The translations under genes were made by a program, and so were the position numbers. Positions 35,675-45,590 of a DNA stretch of 64,000 nucleotides are shown in pieces; position 1 is the stretch's first letter; every line of letters starts with the position of its first letter. Source of the stretch: an uncultured Lachnospiraceae bacterium (GTDB taxonomy: Bacteria > Bacillota > Clostridia > Lachnospirales > Lachnospiraceae); contig CAJUED010000001.1 in the NCBI GenBank assembly GCA_910585075.1, forward strand, positions 124,001 to 188,000, read 5' to 3'. The notes under the pieces are model-generated. The model made no database searches. It saw nothing but the letters and a program-made list of their open reading frames with translations, and had not been told where the DNA came from.

Positions 35675-36754
35675 TTAGTTATTTTTGGTTTCTTCATATT
35701 TAAGTATCATTTCCGCAAGGGCATCCGCATACAGCTGCCTGCCTGCATCCGAAAAATGAACCCCGTCTTCCAGATACTCCTCAGCCGTATAGCCGTCAAC
35801 TCCAAGATCCTCATACGCATTAAAAAATAATGCCTGGTTTGACTTTGCTACATACTGGCAGATACCTTTGTAATCGAATAAAGTTCCCTGTCCGTTATTG
35901 ACACTGTTCCCATCACCAATCATCCAGGTGCCATCAAAGAAACGGGCATATGCCGGCGAGCATAAAATAATCGTGGCATCCGGCGCAACATCCTGCAATG
36001 TCCCCACTGCATACCGGAGCGCTCCCGCGTATGTTGTTAAATTAAAAATTTCACCTTCACTGTCTAATGGTACAGAATTAAAGAAGTCATTGGTCCCATA
36101 TTCTACAATAAAATAATCCGTCTTTGAAAAATCAACATTTGGATTATCCAATATCGCCTTCGCCGCATCATTTGCAAAAATATCTGTGGGGATTTTCCCG
36201 GCTATAGCGTTCACCACCCCAACCATACTTCTTGATGTCCATTCCTCGGACCCTTGCGGGTCATAAATATCCAGGGCAGCGCAGGTTCCTCCAATTGCCA
36301 GATTATACACATCCGCATCGCATTGAACCGCTGTGCGATATGGAATTCCTGTTCCATCCCGGTAAGTGTCAAAAATACTGTCCCCTAAAAATACCAGCTG
36401 CAGCTCATTTCCCTGAGGCTCTGTCTGATCCTCCTCCGTTATAACCTGCTGCTGCGGCGGTTCTACCACCAGACTCATATCATGGGCACCGGATTCTCCG
36501 GCCGGACTTTCCTCCGTTTCCGATTCTCCTTCCTGTTCCCCGGCAGCCTGAGATGTTTGCGGCGTTGGTTCCGAGACTTCCTGTTCCTCTTTTTCCAGAA
36601 CCTCCCCGGTTTCTGTCAGAATAACATTCTCGGACAAGGGTGTCTCATCATTTCTGCTTTTTTCTTCTCTTGCACTGCATCCGGACATCATAATGACTGC
36701 AAATGTCGCTGCCGTTAGCAGGCTTATCATTTTCAGTGATTTTTTATTCTTCAT
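35675..36754 (-). CDS. SGNH/GDSL-hydrolase lipoprotein
   Basis: A 359-residue lipoprotein with a signal sequence ending in the lipobox MMSGC (cysteine near 22). An acidic Glu/Pro/Ser-rich linker follows (about 25-110), then an SGNH hydrolase domain with FLGDSIFDTY, the GTND block VEYGTNDFF, and a late DGVHFSDAG carrying the Asp/His pair. Anchored outside the cell it could remove or move acetyl or other acyl groups on the surface glycan. The start at 36754 is fixed by AAGGAG seven bases upstream; the 33 codons before it are rejected. The 216 bases before it (36755-36970) are AT-rich with no clear promoter. Confidence 0.85.
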   Translation of the reverse strand: MKNKKSLKMISLLTAATFAVIMMSGCSAREEKSRNDETPLSENVILTETGEVLEKEEQEVSEPTPQTSQAAGEQEGESETEESPAGESGAHDMSLVVEPPQQQVITEEDQTEPQGNELQLVFLGDSIFDTYRDGTGIPYRTAVQCDADVYNLAIGGTCAALDIYDPQGSEEWTSRSMVGVVNAIAGKIPTDIFANDAAKAILDNPNVDFSKTDYFIVEYGTNDFFNSVPLDSEGEIFNLTTYAGALRYAVGTLQDVAPDATIILCSPAYARFFDGTWMIGDGNSVNNGQGTLFDYKGICQYVAKSNQALFFNAYEDLGVDGYTAEEYLEDGVHFSDAGRQLYADALAEMILKYEETKNN

Positions 36755-36970
36755 ATCCTTGCTCCTTACATATTCATCTTCTAAAAGGAATATCAAATTT
36801 ATTGTGTCGTTTACTATAAGCATTAGGATAACACATTTTCCGGATAAAAACACTTTTTCAAAAGCATTTTAATTCTTTTTATGTTAACCTTAAAGAATTC
36901 TTAATCTAATATTATTTTATTCTTTTTAGCAGTAAATATTCCCGGAGCTTTTCAAGTATCTTCTTTTCCT

Positions 36971-38512
36971 TCATCCTTTTTTCAAATGCGATATGCCCAA
37001 TCCGCCACACGCATAAAGCATTCCGGCTATTAGAGCCACATACACACTTATGCTCACCTTACGCCTCAAATCCATGATTTCTATTAATCGGCTGTTCTCT
37101 CTGGTAAAATAAAAATAATTGATATCCTGCGACATATCTTCAATATACAGCGTTCTCTCCGTCACCGGTGGTTTTGGCAGGTTTACCGTATCTGTGTAGA
37201 GATCACACCACTTTTCATCTGCGTAAACCTGATCTACTTTTATCTGTTCTCCCGGGAGAAGGCATAAAAAACATATTATCCCTGTCGTCACAACTACGCA
37301 GGCTGCCCATTTCCACTTTATTTTATGAAGCTGCTCCATCAGATTTTCCCATATGCGGCAGGAAAAAGAAAGCGACTTATTGTATTCCGTGAATATTTGA
37401 AACACACATTTTCTCTTTTCCATCATTCCATACAAAAATTTCCCCATAAAGATTACGGATATATTCTTGATAGATGCATTAAACAAAAACGGCTCGGAAA
37501 GTCCGGCAAATAAAAAGGTACAAATAATTGCAAGCTCCATCCGCCAATTCTTTTTGATACAATATCTCATCAGCATACAATATGCTGCTATTAAAAGAAT
37601 AAGCGGAATGGCCCCATATGCGTTGAGGGCATATATATAGGAATTATCCAGCGAAAATTCAATTCCCTCATTGCCGCCTCCAAACAAGGTGACATTGTAC
37701 CAGTCAAAAAATACCCTAATCGCCCAAATACGATTATTGAATATTTTATTAACGATTTTATATGCCATACCGTCCCCCAGCGCCCGCGGCAGAACCACAG
37801 AAGCAATTGCACACAGAGCTGGCAGCGCCTGAATCATCAACGACTCTATAAGGCTGAACCTCTTTCTTCTATGAAAATAGAAAAACAATACCAGCAATCC
37901 AACCGAAGTTAATATTCCGGTAGAACTAAGAGAATACATGAACACATAGACATTCCCTATCAGCCATAAGCACACAGCGCAAAATGTTTGTTTTTTATTA
38001 TCTATACATAAATACAAAATAAAAACTATCAATAAAACATATGTGATATGCAGCACATTTGGGTGGGTATATCCCAGGCTTTCTCTCAAAATCGGTCCCA
38101 TACCAAACTTTTCATGAACCACTCTGACCCCTGTCCTCTCCCAGAAAACGGCGGCCGTCACCGAATAAAGCATGCAGACGCTCCACACTGCAGTACCGGT
38201 AACAAAAACTCTTTTTACCGATACATTTTTCATTCCCACTGCCAAAATCACATAAATAAACATGCCAAGGGAACCTGTCACTTTAAATGTAAAGACGCCC
38301 CATATTCCCAGTACCCCTGCGAGCAGAATCTCCGCCACACTGTATTTCCCTATAAGAAATTTGCACACCAACAGCAAAAATCCCAATATCAGGCAGCTGC
38401 GAAATAAAAAGGAGCCTTCATCCAGTCCAACTCCTTTTGTAAATAAAATAACGGCAAACAAGATATAATACAACAATTCTTCAATTGAAATCCGTATTTT
38501 GTTCTGCTCCAT
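36971..38512 (-). CDS. Wzy/O-antigen-polymerase-like membrane protein (1 of 2)
   Basis: A 513-residue polytopic protein with about eleven helices and a larger extracytoplasmic loop (about 100-170) carrying LRESLGYTHPNVLHI. A related motif (YVLGMGHPNALQ) occurs in the protein at 47747-48970, so the two are paralogues of polymerase type. Wzy-like proteins join repeat units outside the membrane. The C-terminus adds an extra extracytoplasmic segment (about 430-490) and a last helix. AGAGGA precedes the ATG. Confidence 0.68.
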   Translation of the reverse strand: MEQNKIRISIEELLYYILFAVILFTKGVGLDEGSFLFRSCLILGFLLLVCKFLIGKYSVAEILLAGVLGIWGVFTFKVTGSLGMFIYVILAVGMKNVSVKRVFVTGTAVWSVCMLYSVTAAVFWERTGVRVVHEKFGMGPILRESLGYTHPNVLHITYVLLIVFILYLCIDNKKQTFCAVCLWLIGNVYVFMYSLSSTGILTSVGLLVLFFYFHRRKRFSLIESLMIQALPALCAIASVVLPRALGDGMAYKIVNKIFNNRIWAIRVFFDWYNVTLFGGGNEGIEFSLDNSYIYALNAYGAIPLILLIAAYCMLMRYCIKKNWRMELAIICTFLFAGLSEPFLFNASIKNISVIFMGKFLYGMMEKRKCVFQIFTEYNKSLSFSCRIWENLMEQLHKIKWKWAACVVVTTGIICFLCLLPGEQIKVDQVYADEKWCDLYTDTVNLPKPPVTERTLYIEDMSQDINYFYFTRENSRLIEIMDLRRKVSISVYVALIAGMLYACGGLGISHLKKG

Positions 38513-38595
38513 GGTTTTCCTCTCAAAATCATTTGTCTAAACACATAACTTTCCAAATTGCTATTTTATTCCCGCGATCTTTCCCTGAAAAGCTC

Positions 38596-39603
38596 TCATG
38601 AAAAATCAATATAATTATTTTCTTCCAAACTGTATTTGCCACCTCTTAAAAACTTATGTTTTACAACCCACCACCCAGGAATCCAGATATATTTATGCAT
38701 AGCGGGGGATGCGCTGCCAATCATCCAGCAGTTCCGGTCGCATTTCTTGGTGCACTCTCTCACTCGCTGGGCCTTATCTGAGTTCCACAACTCCTCCCAG
38801 CTCTGCTGCCTTAAATTCCCCATAACCGCTTTTTCCGCCATACCGTTGCAGGGAATCACGTCACAGAAGGGATCAATAAAAAAGGCATTCTTTGACATAT
38901 CGCATGGAAGCAGGCGCTTATTTCCGTAAATATAGTTAATCAATCCATGATTAAAATAAGCCCTGAACCATTTCTTGGGCGAATTGCTTTTTAAAAGCTC
39001 ATTGATCAGGCTTTCAAAGCTGCGTGCAACCTTCAGTTTATCATCAATTTTATTGTCTGTTTTCCTGAAATAAAAAGAATTATGAAGGGTGGCCGTTGCA
39101 AATTCCATTCCCATATCATTTGCAATATTGTAAAGTGGTACCAAATCCTCACAATTCATATCCTGGACTGTCATGCCAAATCCCACATCTGGGTGCTTCA
39201 TCTCAACCAGCGTTTTAAGTGTATTATACCCTCTGTTAAACCCGTCCGGAATTCCCCTGATTTTATCATTGGTCTCCTGTAGTCCCTCTATACTGATCCT
39301 GATTCCAACCTTGGGGAATCTCTTACACAAATCGATAATCCTGTCCGTAAAATAACCGTTGGTGGAGATAACAATTCTGTCAGATTTTTTATAAAGTTCT
39401 TCCACAATCTCAGGGATATCCTGTCTCACAAAAGGCTCTCCGCCGGTTATATTGGTAAAGGCCATTTCAGGCAGCTTTTTGATATCTTCCAGTGTGATTT
39501 CCTCACTTGGTTTTGAGGGGTCTTTAAAACAATCGCACATATTACAGCGGGCGTTACACCTGTATGTTACAATCACTGTCCCATATAAAGTCCTTTTTGA
39601 CAT
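38596..39603 (-). CDS. Radical SAM/SPASM-domain protein
   Basis: A 335-residue enzyme. The N-terminal CNARCNMC (residues 16-23) binds the radical SAM 4Fe-4S cluster, NITGGEPFVR follows, and cysteines in the C-terminal SPASM region (CDMSKN, CDVIPCNGM, CTKKCDRNC) can hold further clusters. Such proteins in glycan clusters may do dehydrogenation, epimerisation or linkage chemistry on sugars or linked groups; no substrate can be deduced here. GGAGG lies eight bases before the ATG. A structured element (39653-39742) lies just upstream. Confidence 0.85.
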   Translation of the reverse strand: MSKRTLYGTVIVTYRCNARCNMCDCFKDPSKPSEEITLEDIKKLPEMAFTNITGGEPFVRQDIPEIVEELYKKSDRIVISTNGYFTDRIIDLCKRFPKVGIRISIEGLQETNDKIRGIPDGFNRGYNTLKTLVEMKHPDVGFGMTVQDMNCEDLVPLYNIANDMGMEFATATLHNSFYFRKTDNKIDDKLKVARSFESLINELLKSNSPKKWFRAYFNHGLINYIYGNKRLLPCDMSKNAFFIDPFCDVIPCNGMAEKAVMGNLRQQSWEELWNSDKAQRVRECTKKCDRNCWMIGSASPAMHKYIWIPGWWVVKHKFLRGGKYSLEENNYIDFS

Positions 39604-39652
39604 ACCTTATTCCTCCATGCATAATCATACTTAAATACCCTGCATCAAGTTG

Positions 39653-39742
39653 ACGTGGCATTAAACCTGCTACACAGCAGGAGCGAAACACATCTTCGAT
39701 GTGTAGATATTGCCGCCCTTGCGGCATTCGTCAAGCCCACGT
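39653..39742. repeat. Cloverleaf-like cluster of hairpins between genes
   Basis: A closing stem ACGTGG/CCACGT (39653-39658 with 39737-39742) encloses three perfect hairpins in a row: CCTGCT/AGCAGG (39666-39681), ACACATC/GATGTGT (39688-39704) and TGCCGC/GCGGCA (39711-39726). It is not a tRNA. It could be a small mobile palindromic repeat, a structured RNA or a processing/attenuation site. Confidence 0.6.
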
Positions 39743-39760
39743 AAGCAAGACCTTAACTTA

Positions 39761-40963
39761 TTACCCACGAGAATAAAGTGAAACCAGCTTTTCACAGTAT
39801 TCCTGCACCGTATCAAAATTTTTCTCTCTACATTTTTCAGTATATTTTTGAAGTGTCTCTCTGCTATTCCACATTCCTTTTATTTTTTGATACAAATCAT
39901 CCTCATCACCGCTTTTGAAAAGCTCCCCTGTCTCTCCCACATGGATCAGTTCCGGTATTCCACCAATATCAGCGCCCAAAACAGGCGTACCGTAGGTAAT
40001 GGATTCCATCACGGAAAAAGGACAATTTTCATAACACTCCGACGGGCAAATACTGAAATCCGCCTCCGCTATCAGTCTGTACAAGGCATCGCCTTTTAAA
40101 AAACCCACGTTTTCAATATTCGGAATCTGGTTAACCTGTTCTTCCATAGGTCCGCTTCCTGCAAATATAAAAGGAATTTCCGGCAGTTTCTCGCACACTT
40201 TCAACAAAGTATGAATCCCCTTTTCCTCCGAATATCTTCCAAAGTAAAGTACATATCCCTTTTTCTCCGCCTTTTTGCTGTCCGTCCCGTTCACAAAGTT
40301 GTGCATTACCAGTGTTTTCCCTTTGAACAGGGGATTTGTGAGAAATCTTTTTTCCATGAAATGAGAAGGAGAAATAATTATATCCAGATAGCGGTAAGTT
40401 TTCAGTCTGCGATATATTCTTCCCTCTAACTCTCCAAGGAAACTTTTAATCTTTGAATTGTGAATACATTTATGTTTGGTACACGCGCTTAAACTGCCCG
40501 TCAAACACCTTTCACAATTTTCGCCGGTGGCGGGAATCCTCATTAAATGGTTAGGGCACATTAACTGGGAATCGTGAGCCGTAAAAATCAGTTTCACCCT
40601 TTTCCCACTCTGTTTTTTGTACTTTTCTATCTCATAGATAATGGACGGTGTCAACTGAAAATTAAAATTATTCAAATGTACCACATCAGGGGCAAAATCG
40701 TCCAACACCAGCCTGATTTTTCTTCTTGCTTCCACTGAATATATAATTTTAAACGGATACAACAGTTTGCCAATTTTCCCTGTGTGGAAATCCATATTGG
40801 ACGTATAGCTGCCGACCTTGTTTCCCACAATCCGTCTGTCGTCCTCCATCCCAAAATACTGCACCTGATGGCCCATCTTTTCCAGCTGCTTCCCCACCTG
40901 AAAAATATAGGTTTCCGAACCGCCGTTTGGATACAGGAACTTATTCACCATCAATATCTTCAT
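39761..40963 (-). CDS. GT4 family glycosyltransferase
   Basis: A 400-residue GT-B enzyme. The N-terminal motif KILMVNKFLYPNGGSETY binds the acceptor side, and the C-terminal half holds FGRYSEEKGIHTLL and PSECYENCPFSVMESITYGTPVLG, the GT4 EX7E-type region. A cysteine-rich insert near 150-185 (CPNH, NCERC, CTKHKC) is found in some capsule GT4s. GGAG precedes the ATG at 40963; the longer frame to 41077 overlaps the upstream gene and is rejected. Confidence 0.85.
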   Translation of the reverse strand: MKILMVNKFLYPNGGSETYIFQVGKQLEKMGHQVQYFGMEDDRRIVGNKVGSYTSNMDFHTGKIGKLLYPFKIIYSVEARRKIRLVLDDFAPDVVHLNNFNFQLTPSIIYEIEKYKKQSGKRVKLIFTAHDSQLMCPNHLMRIPATGENCERCLTGSLSACTKHKCIHNSKIKSFLGELEGRIYRRLKTYRYLDIIISPSHFMEKRFLTNPLFKGKTLVMHNFVNGTDSKKAEKKGYVLYFGRYSEEKGIHTLLKVCEKLPEIPFIFAGSGPMEEQVNQIPNIENVGFLKGDALYRLIAEADFSICPSECYENCPFSVMESITYGTPVLGADIGGIPELIHVGETGELFKSGDEDDLYQKIKGMWNSRETLQKYTEKCREKNFDTVQEYCEKLVSLYSRG

Positions 40964-41057
40964 AGGTATACTCCATTTATTATACAAATCCTCCATACTG
41001 CCTGCGGCCTGCAAATTGAGGCGTTCGTATATGCTACTTACATGGATAACATATCCC

Positions 41058-42959
41058 TCAGGTTTCAAGCTCTCCACGTTTATACAGTTTCAAAGTTTCT
41101 TCCACTACCTGATCCCAATTATATTTTCCACAGATAAAATCCTGGCTTCTTTCTTTAAAGCTCATTACTTTTTCCGGATTTTTAACCAGCTCGTCCAGCT
41201 TTGCGCTAAGTGATTTTATACTTCCCTTTTTAAATGTTACAGCGCAGTTTTCCGTTACTTCCGTGTTTTCCCTGATATCGCTGACCAGGCAACAATTCCC
41301 ATAGCTCATTGCCTCCAGCAATGTAAGAGCCATTCCCTCCACATCACTGGGCAGTACATACAGATAGGCGTTGGAATACAATTCTTCCAGGCACTGTCCA
41401 TGGATAAAATCCGTCATAATAATTCTTTCATCTGTCGCCGCCATGGTTTGTACTTTTTTCAAATACTCCTGGCTGTGGCTTTTTCCTCCCGCAATCACCA
41501 GCTTCTTGTCTGTGTCCACCTTTTTAAAGGCATCAATTAAATAGTGAAGCCCTTTTTCCGGTACAATCCTTGCTAAAAATAAAATATAGCCGTCCTTTTC
41601 AAGCCCATATTTTTCTTTGATGAGTTCCGCTTTCCTTATAGCCGGGCGTTCAATTCCATTGGGTATCAGGCAGGTATCCCGCCCATAAGTTTCCTTAAAG
41701 TATTCTTTCATATTCTGGGAAAGCACTATGATCTCGTCCGCATATTTAACCGCTATTTTTTCTCCAAGCTTCAGCATCCGGGCGGCGAAGTTTCCCCACT
41801 TGGCTCTCTGCCAATCCAATCCGTGTATGGTGGCAACCACACGGTTCCCAAACAGCTTTGGAATCCACAGCATAATACATGGCCCCTCCGCATGAAAATG
41901 AATCACATCATAGCGGCCAAACAATGCGCGTACCGCTGCAAGGAAAGCATATATGGGTGCGTTAAAAGCACTGCTTTGAAGCGTTGGAACAGTGAAAAGT
42001 CTTATCCCATTATAATATTTTCCCCTGCTCTCGTCGAATTTCCTGCCTGCTATATGCCCCCCATATCTATTATAGGCTTCCACCTCACATCCCCGCTTTA
42101 CCAACCTTGTGGACAGTTCATCCACAACGATTTCCACCCCTCCTTCTCTGGATGGAATCCGTTTATGTCCAATCATCGCAATTCGAAAGGGTTTGCTTTT
42201 TCTTTCTTTCCGAAAAACATGTTCCTTCAAAATAAGGTAAACAAAGGAAAAATTGGTATCCAGATATCTGGGCAACAGCCTTCTGGGATCCTGCGTGATA
42301 CGGTAGAGCCACTCCATGCACAGTTCCTGCACCCATTTAGGCGCTCTTTTAATGGTCCCCGCATGAAAGTCAAAACCTGCTCCCACTCCTATCATAAGCC
42401 CGCAAACCTTGCCATCATGGGCGGCCATCCATTGCTCCTGCTTGGGCGCCCCAAGGCCCACCCAGATAAAATCCGCTTCCGTCTCATTAATTTTCTTTAT
42501 AATCTCCCCATCTTCTTCCTCTGTCAGTGGGCGAAAAGGAGGCGAATACATACCCACAATATTTAATCCGGGAAACTTTTTCCGTAGTTCCTTTTTTAAT
42601 GCGTCTAAGGTTTCCGGTGTGCTCCCATAGAAAAAGTGCCGGTATCCTTCTTTTTCGGATAAGGCAAAAATTTCGGGCATTAAGTCCGGTCCCGGAACCC
42701 TTTCCGCCTTTTTCCTGCCACACAGCCTCTGCACAATAGACAGGGGTTTCCCATCCGGCAAATTCATCACCGCATCATTCTGCACCCTGCAATATTCCGA
42801 ATCTCTATATGCCATTACGGTAGTGTGCACATTCGATATACATACATAGTGTCCCTTTAATCCACTCAGATTTTCTCTGATATAGGCCACCGTCTGCTCC
42901 ATGCTTGTAACATTAATGTCTGTTCCAAGTATTTTATAACTTTCTAACTTTTTTAACAT
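41058..42959 (-). CDS. TagA/WecG-type GT26 fused to a GT4 glycosyltransferase
   Basis: The 633-residue protein has an N-terminal WecG/TagA/CpsF domain (1-245): NLPDGKPLSIVQR, FFYGSTPETL, VGLGAPKQEQW and GAGFDFHAGT match that family, which adds N-acetylmannosamine or a similar sugar to the lipid-linked primer in early steps. A GT4 domain follows (from about 255): RIPSREGGVEIV, FLARIVPEKGLHYL and EGMALTLLEAMSYG. One chain could therefore do two successive transfers. The TagA domain carries the catalytic-type aspartate in LPDG. GGATAAAAT precedes the ATG at 42959. Confidence 0.87.
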   Translation of the reverse strand: MLKKLESYKILGTDINVTSMEQTVAYIRENLSGLKGHYVCISNVHTTVMAYRDSEYCRVQNDAVMNLPDGKPLSIVQRLCGRKKAERVPGPDLMPEIFALSEKEGYRHFFYGSTPETLDALKKELRKKFPGLNIVGMYSPPFRPLTEEEDGEIIKKINETEADFIWVGLGAPKQEQWMAAHDGKVCGLMIGVGAGFDFHAGTIKRAPKWVQELCMEWLYRITQDPRRLLPRYLDTNFSFVYLILKEHVFRKERKSKPFRIAMIGHKRIPSREGGVEIVVDELSTRLVKRGCEVEAYNRYGGHIAGRKFDESRGKYYNGIRLFTVPTLQSSAFNAPIYAFLAAVRALFGRYDVIHFHAEGPCIMLWIPKLFGNRVVATIHGLDWQRAKWGNFAARMLKLGEKIAVKYADEIIVLSQNMKEYFKETYGRDTCLIPNGIERPAIRKAELIKEKYGLEKDGYILFLARIVPEKGLHYLIDAFKKVDTDKKLVIAGGKSHSQEYLKKVQTMAATDERIIMTDFIHGQCLEELYSNAYLYVLPSDVEGMALTLLEAMSYGNCCLVSDIRENTEVTENCAVTFKKGSIKSLSAKLDELVKNPEKVMSFKERSQDFICGKYNWDQVVEETLKLYKRGELET

Positions 42960-42983
42960 ATTTTATCCTTTTTTGCACATCTC

Positions 42984-43886
42984 CTATTCGATTTCCGCCC
43001 TGCCCTGCGGATCCACAAACATCCACGCCGGCCAAAGTTCTTTCATTTCCTTTTTTACAAAAATCTGGCTGTTTTTATGGATAGTGGGACGTATCATCAT
43101 TTTGTTTTCGTTTGAATTTAATCTTGCCCCCCAAAAGCTGAAAGTGGAATTTGCACAAATATTATGTTTACAACAACTCATAAGCCACATATCATAAAAG
43201 CTGTCCTTCCCATGGTTGATATCCACTATGGTATATTCCTTACCGGAATATTTACTTTGAACATAGGGAATATCATCGGAAAACAAATAAAAATGGGCGG
43301 ATGGAATCTTTTCTTTTATGATTTCCATTGCAGTCCGATAATAAGCATCCGTACAAATATTCCCAAACATAGCGGCATTTTCAGCATCCAGATAATCTCC
43401 CCGCCTGATATGCACGCTGACCGACTCACATGCTTTCATTTTTTCCGCCATCTCATAGTTTAAAGGATTTCCTGATTTCGGGAACCGTACTCTATCCCTG
43501 AGGTCATACAATATATCCCCATAATACTTTTCACAGGCAAAATATCCGCTGATATACATATCGTCAAAATCAAAAATCTCCGGGTGATATATCCCGCTTT
43601 CCGTGAACCTGTGAATTGTAAAGGGCAGGCACTTTCTCCGCAGCTTCCCAGGTAACCCGTCACTCCCTATCAGTGTCTTTTTTTCTTCCGGTGTACACAC
43701 CTCATAAGCCAATCCGTCAAAACAGGCAAGCTCCAGCTGGCGTTTTGCCGGCATTCTTTTTTGTCTTTCAGGTGAAAACCAGGAAATGTCCAGTCTTGCC
43801 TCTTTTCCCAACCCTACAAATTTTCGATAGAGAGCGTATTGCTGCAATTGGTTTCCCAATCCCCCGGCAACTTCTATAATAATCAT
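42984..43886 (-). CDS. GT11 alpha-1,2-fucosyltransferase family protein (2 of 3)
   Basis: A 300-residue protein with the N-terminal motif EVAGGLGNQLQQYALYR, the GDP-fucose motif SVHIRRGDYL near 150 and CKHNICANSTFSFWGARLN at the C-terminus, all standard for GT11. It likely adds fucose in 1,2-linkage. The ATG at 43886 is preceded by a GGTGG-like site; an ATG eight codons upstream lacks one. It is followed after 24 bases by the TagA-GT4 fusion and is in the same operon. Confidence 0.88.
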   Translation of the reverse strand: MIIIEVAGGLGNQLQQYALYRKFVGLGKEARLDISWFSPERQKRMPAKRQLELACFDGLAYEVCTPEEKKTLIGSDGLPGKLRRKCLPFTIHRFTESGIYHPEIFDFDDMYISGYFACEKYYGDILYDLRDRVRFPKSGNPLNYEMAEKMKACESVSVHIRRGDYLDAENAAMFGNICTDAYYRTAMEIIKEKIPSAHFYLFSDDIPYVQSKYSGKEYTIVDINHGKDSFYDMWLMSCCKHNICANSTFSFWGARLNSNENKMMIRPTIHKNSQIFVKKEMKELWPAWMFVDPQGRAEIE

Positions 43887-43979
43887 TTCGCACCACCATA
43901 AAATGTCCATATCGGACTCAACAATTCATTTTTATTTTGTCCGGACACGTTTACCGCCCTTCTTACATCAGTCTATTCC

Positions 43980-45590
43980 TTAAAAATGAATTCTCAACCC
44001 TTCAATTTCTGGTTTCACAACCTCATCCACACTGCCGTTTCTCACATACATGGTTAGCGTGCCGCAAGGTATTTCCTGAAAGTCTGTTAAATCCATGCTT
44101 AGATCATACGCCCAGTGTCTATCCTCCCTGTTATACATAACAATAATATCCATATCATTAAAATTTTCTTCCTGATAATATTCCTCCGGATAATGTAAAT
44201 TTATGTCACACTCTTTGGTTATTGTCTGTTCCTCCTCTGTCCAATAATATACATTATCAAAATCGTGCAACTTCATCCAATAATTGATCGTAAGATTACC
44301 TTCTTCATTAGGTCTGAAACAGGCCAGCACATTACTGTCCTCTTTCTTCATTTTATTCACGGCTTCCAACATTGACGTAATGCTTTCGCCACGGTATCTA
44401 AAATAATCCGCCTCCCGCAGCATTACTCTCCCATGTGCCGCCAGGCACAGTAATATTCCAAGCACATAGACAAATCTTCTATTTCCCGACAAGGGTTTCC
44501 ATTTGAGGATCACATAAACAAAAAAGAATGCAAAACCAATGGAACTTGGAAGAATGTATCTTTCTCCAATTCCGGATCTCCCATAAAGAACAACCTGCGG
44601 GAGTAAAAAGACTAATGTCAAAAGAATTTCTTTCCATAATTTTTTAAGTTCTTCCCAATAAGTGAGCAAAATCATACAAAATAAGACTCCAAAACGTCCG
44701 TACCATTTTAAATCACCTTTCAGAGATCTTCCAAGCCCATCTACATAGTCCAAAATAGACATGCCCTTTTCCAGACCTACGCTTCCGTACTTATCTGTAC
44801 CCACTACAAAAACAATTACCAGAACCGGCAACAAGAAAATGACGCCTAGAGCCACCAGATATCCTAACCGCTTTTTTACACATCGCCATACGCCCTGTAA
44901 AGTGACCTGCCCTTTTTCCGCAGAATTAATTTCATAGTAAAGAACATATACCATCAAGAATGGCATCAGCATGATATAAGATTCCTTATAATGAACCATC
45001 AATAGAAGCAGAAAACAACTTCCCGCCATCCATCCCTTTTTGCTGCTCTTTAAATACTTCAGCATACAAAAAAACGCAAAGGCAAAAATAAAGGTCCCAA
45101 AGGATTCCTGTGGACCTAATTTCCACCACACGGCAGACTGGTATCCTATCATTGCCGTAAATGAAAATAATGCGGAATGTATTTTTTTTGCTCCCATTTC
45201 CTGACCACAATAATATAAAAGAATGATGGAAAAGATGATTTCCAAAGCTTTTAAAACGGAATATGCAAACAGGTTCTCTCCAAACAGGTAACAAAGAAAT
45301 ATTCTGAAGAAATAATATAACGGTCTGTATCGAATCCCCAAATCTCTCCAAAACCTTACTTTCATTACCTCTAATAAATTGGCGTCCTGATATCTGAATT
45401 CATATGTCCACAATAAAAGCTCATGATCATCCACCAAATGAAACCCACTGGTCAGGGTTCCCATCCCCAATAACGGCAACGCTACAATCATTACAGCTAA
45501 AACAAAAATTATAAAAAACTCTTTTTTTTTGCCCGTCTTCTCTATTTTACTATTAAGTATTTCCAGTCCTGCCATAACCTTACTTACCAT
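43980..45590 (-). CDS. Polytopic GT-C-like membrane protein
   Basis: The 536-residue protein has about ten helices (25-430) and a C-terminal soluble domain (about 435-536). LVDDHELLLWTYEFRY in the first external loop resembles the acidic pattern of GT-C enzymes, and WWKLGPQESFGTF is a second loop. GAGGGAG before the ATG at 45590 sets the start, which overlaps the preceding gene by 11 bases. A run of nine A residues in the KKKEFF codons (near 45515) is another possible slippage site, but weaker than the G11 tract. Confidence 0.7.
   Translation of the reverse strand: MVSKVMAGLEILNSKIEKTGKKKEFFIIFVLAVMIVALPLLGMGTLTSGFHLVDDHELLLWTYEFRYQDANLLEVMKVRFWRDLGIRYRPLYYFFRIFLCYLFGENLFAYSVLKALEIIFSIILLYYCGQEMGAKKIHSALFSFTAMIGYQSAVWWKLGPQESFGTFIFAFAFFCMLKYLKSSKKGWMAGSCFLLLLMVHYKESYIMLMPFLMVYVLYYEINSAEKGQVTLQGVWRCVKKRLGYLVALGVIFLLPVLVIVFVVGTDKYGSVGLEKGMSILDYVDGLGRSLKGDLKWYGRFGVLFCMILLTYWEELKKLWKEILLTLVFLLPQVVLYGRSGIGERYILPSSIGFAFFFVYVILKWKPLSGNRRFVYVLGILLCLAAHGRVMLREADYFRYRGESITSMLEAVNKMKKEDSNVLACFRPNEEGNLTINYWMKLHDFDNVYYWTEEEQTITKECDINLHYPEEYYQEENFNDMDIIVMYNREDRHWAYDLSMDLTDFQEIPCGTLTMYVRNGSVDEVVKPEIEGLRIHF

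Noticed and set aside
39653..39742. tRNA gene
   Set aside because: The cloverleaf shape lacks the tRNA arm sizes, conserved T-loop bases and an acceptor end.
41823..42566. Long plus-strand frame of 247 codons
   Set aside because: It is antisense to the TagA-GT4 fusion, has no ribosome site and its protein has no domain-like pattern.
45505..45525. Nine-A run as a phase-variation switch
   Set aside because: The gene is in frame and A9 runs are common in AT-rich coding sequence; no sign of a break.
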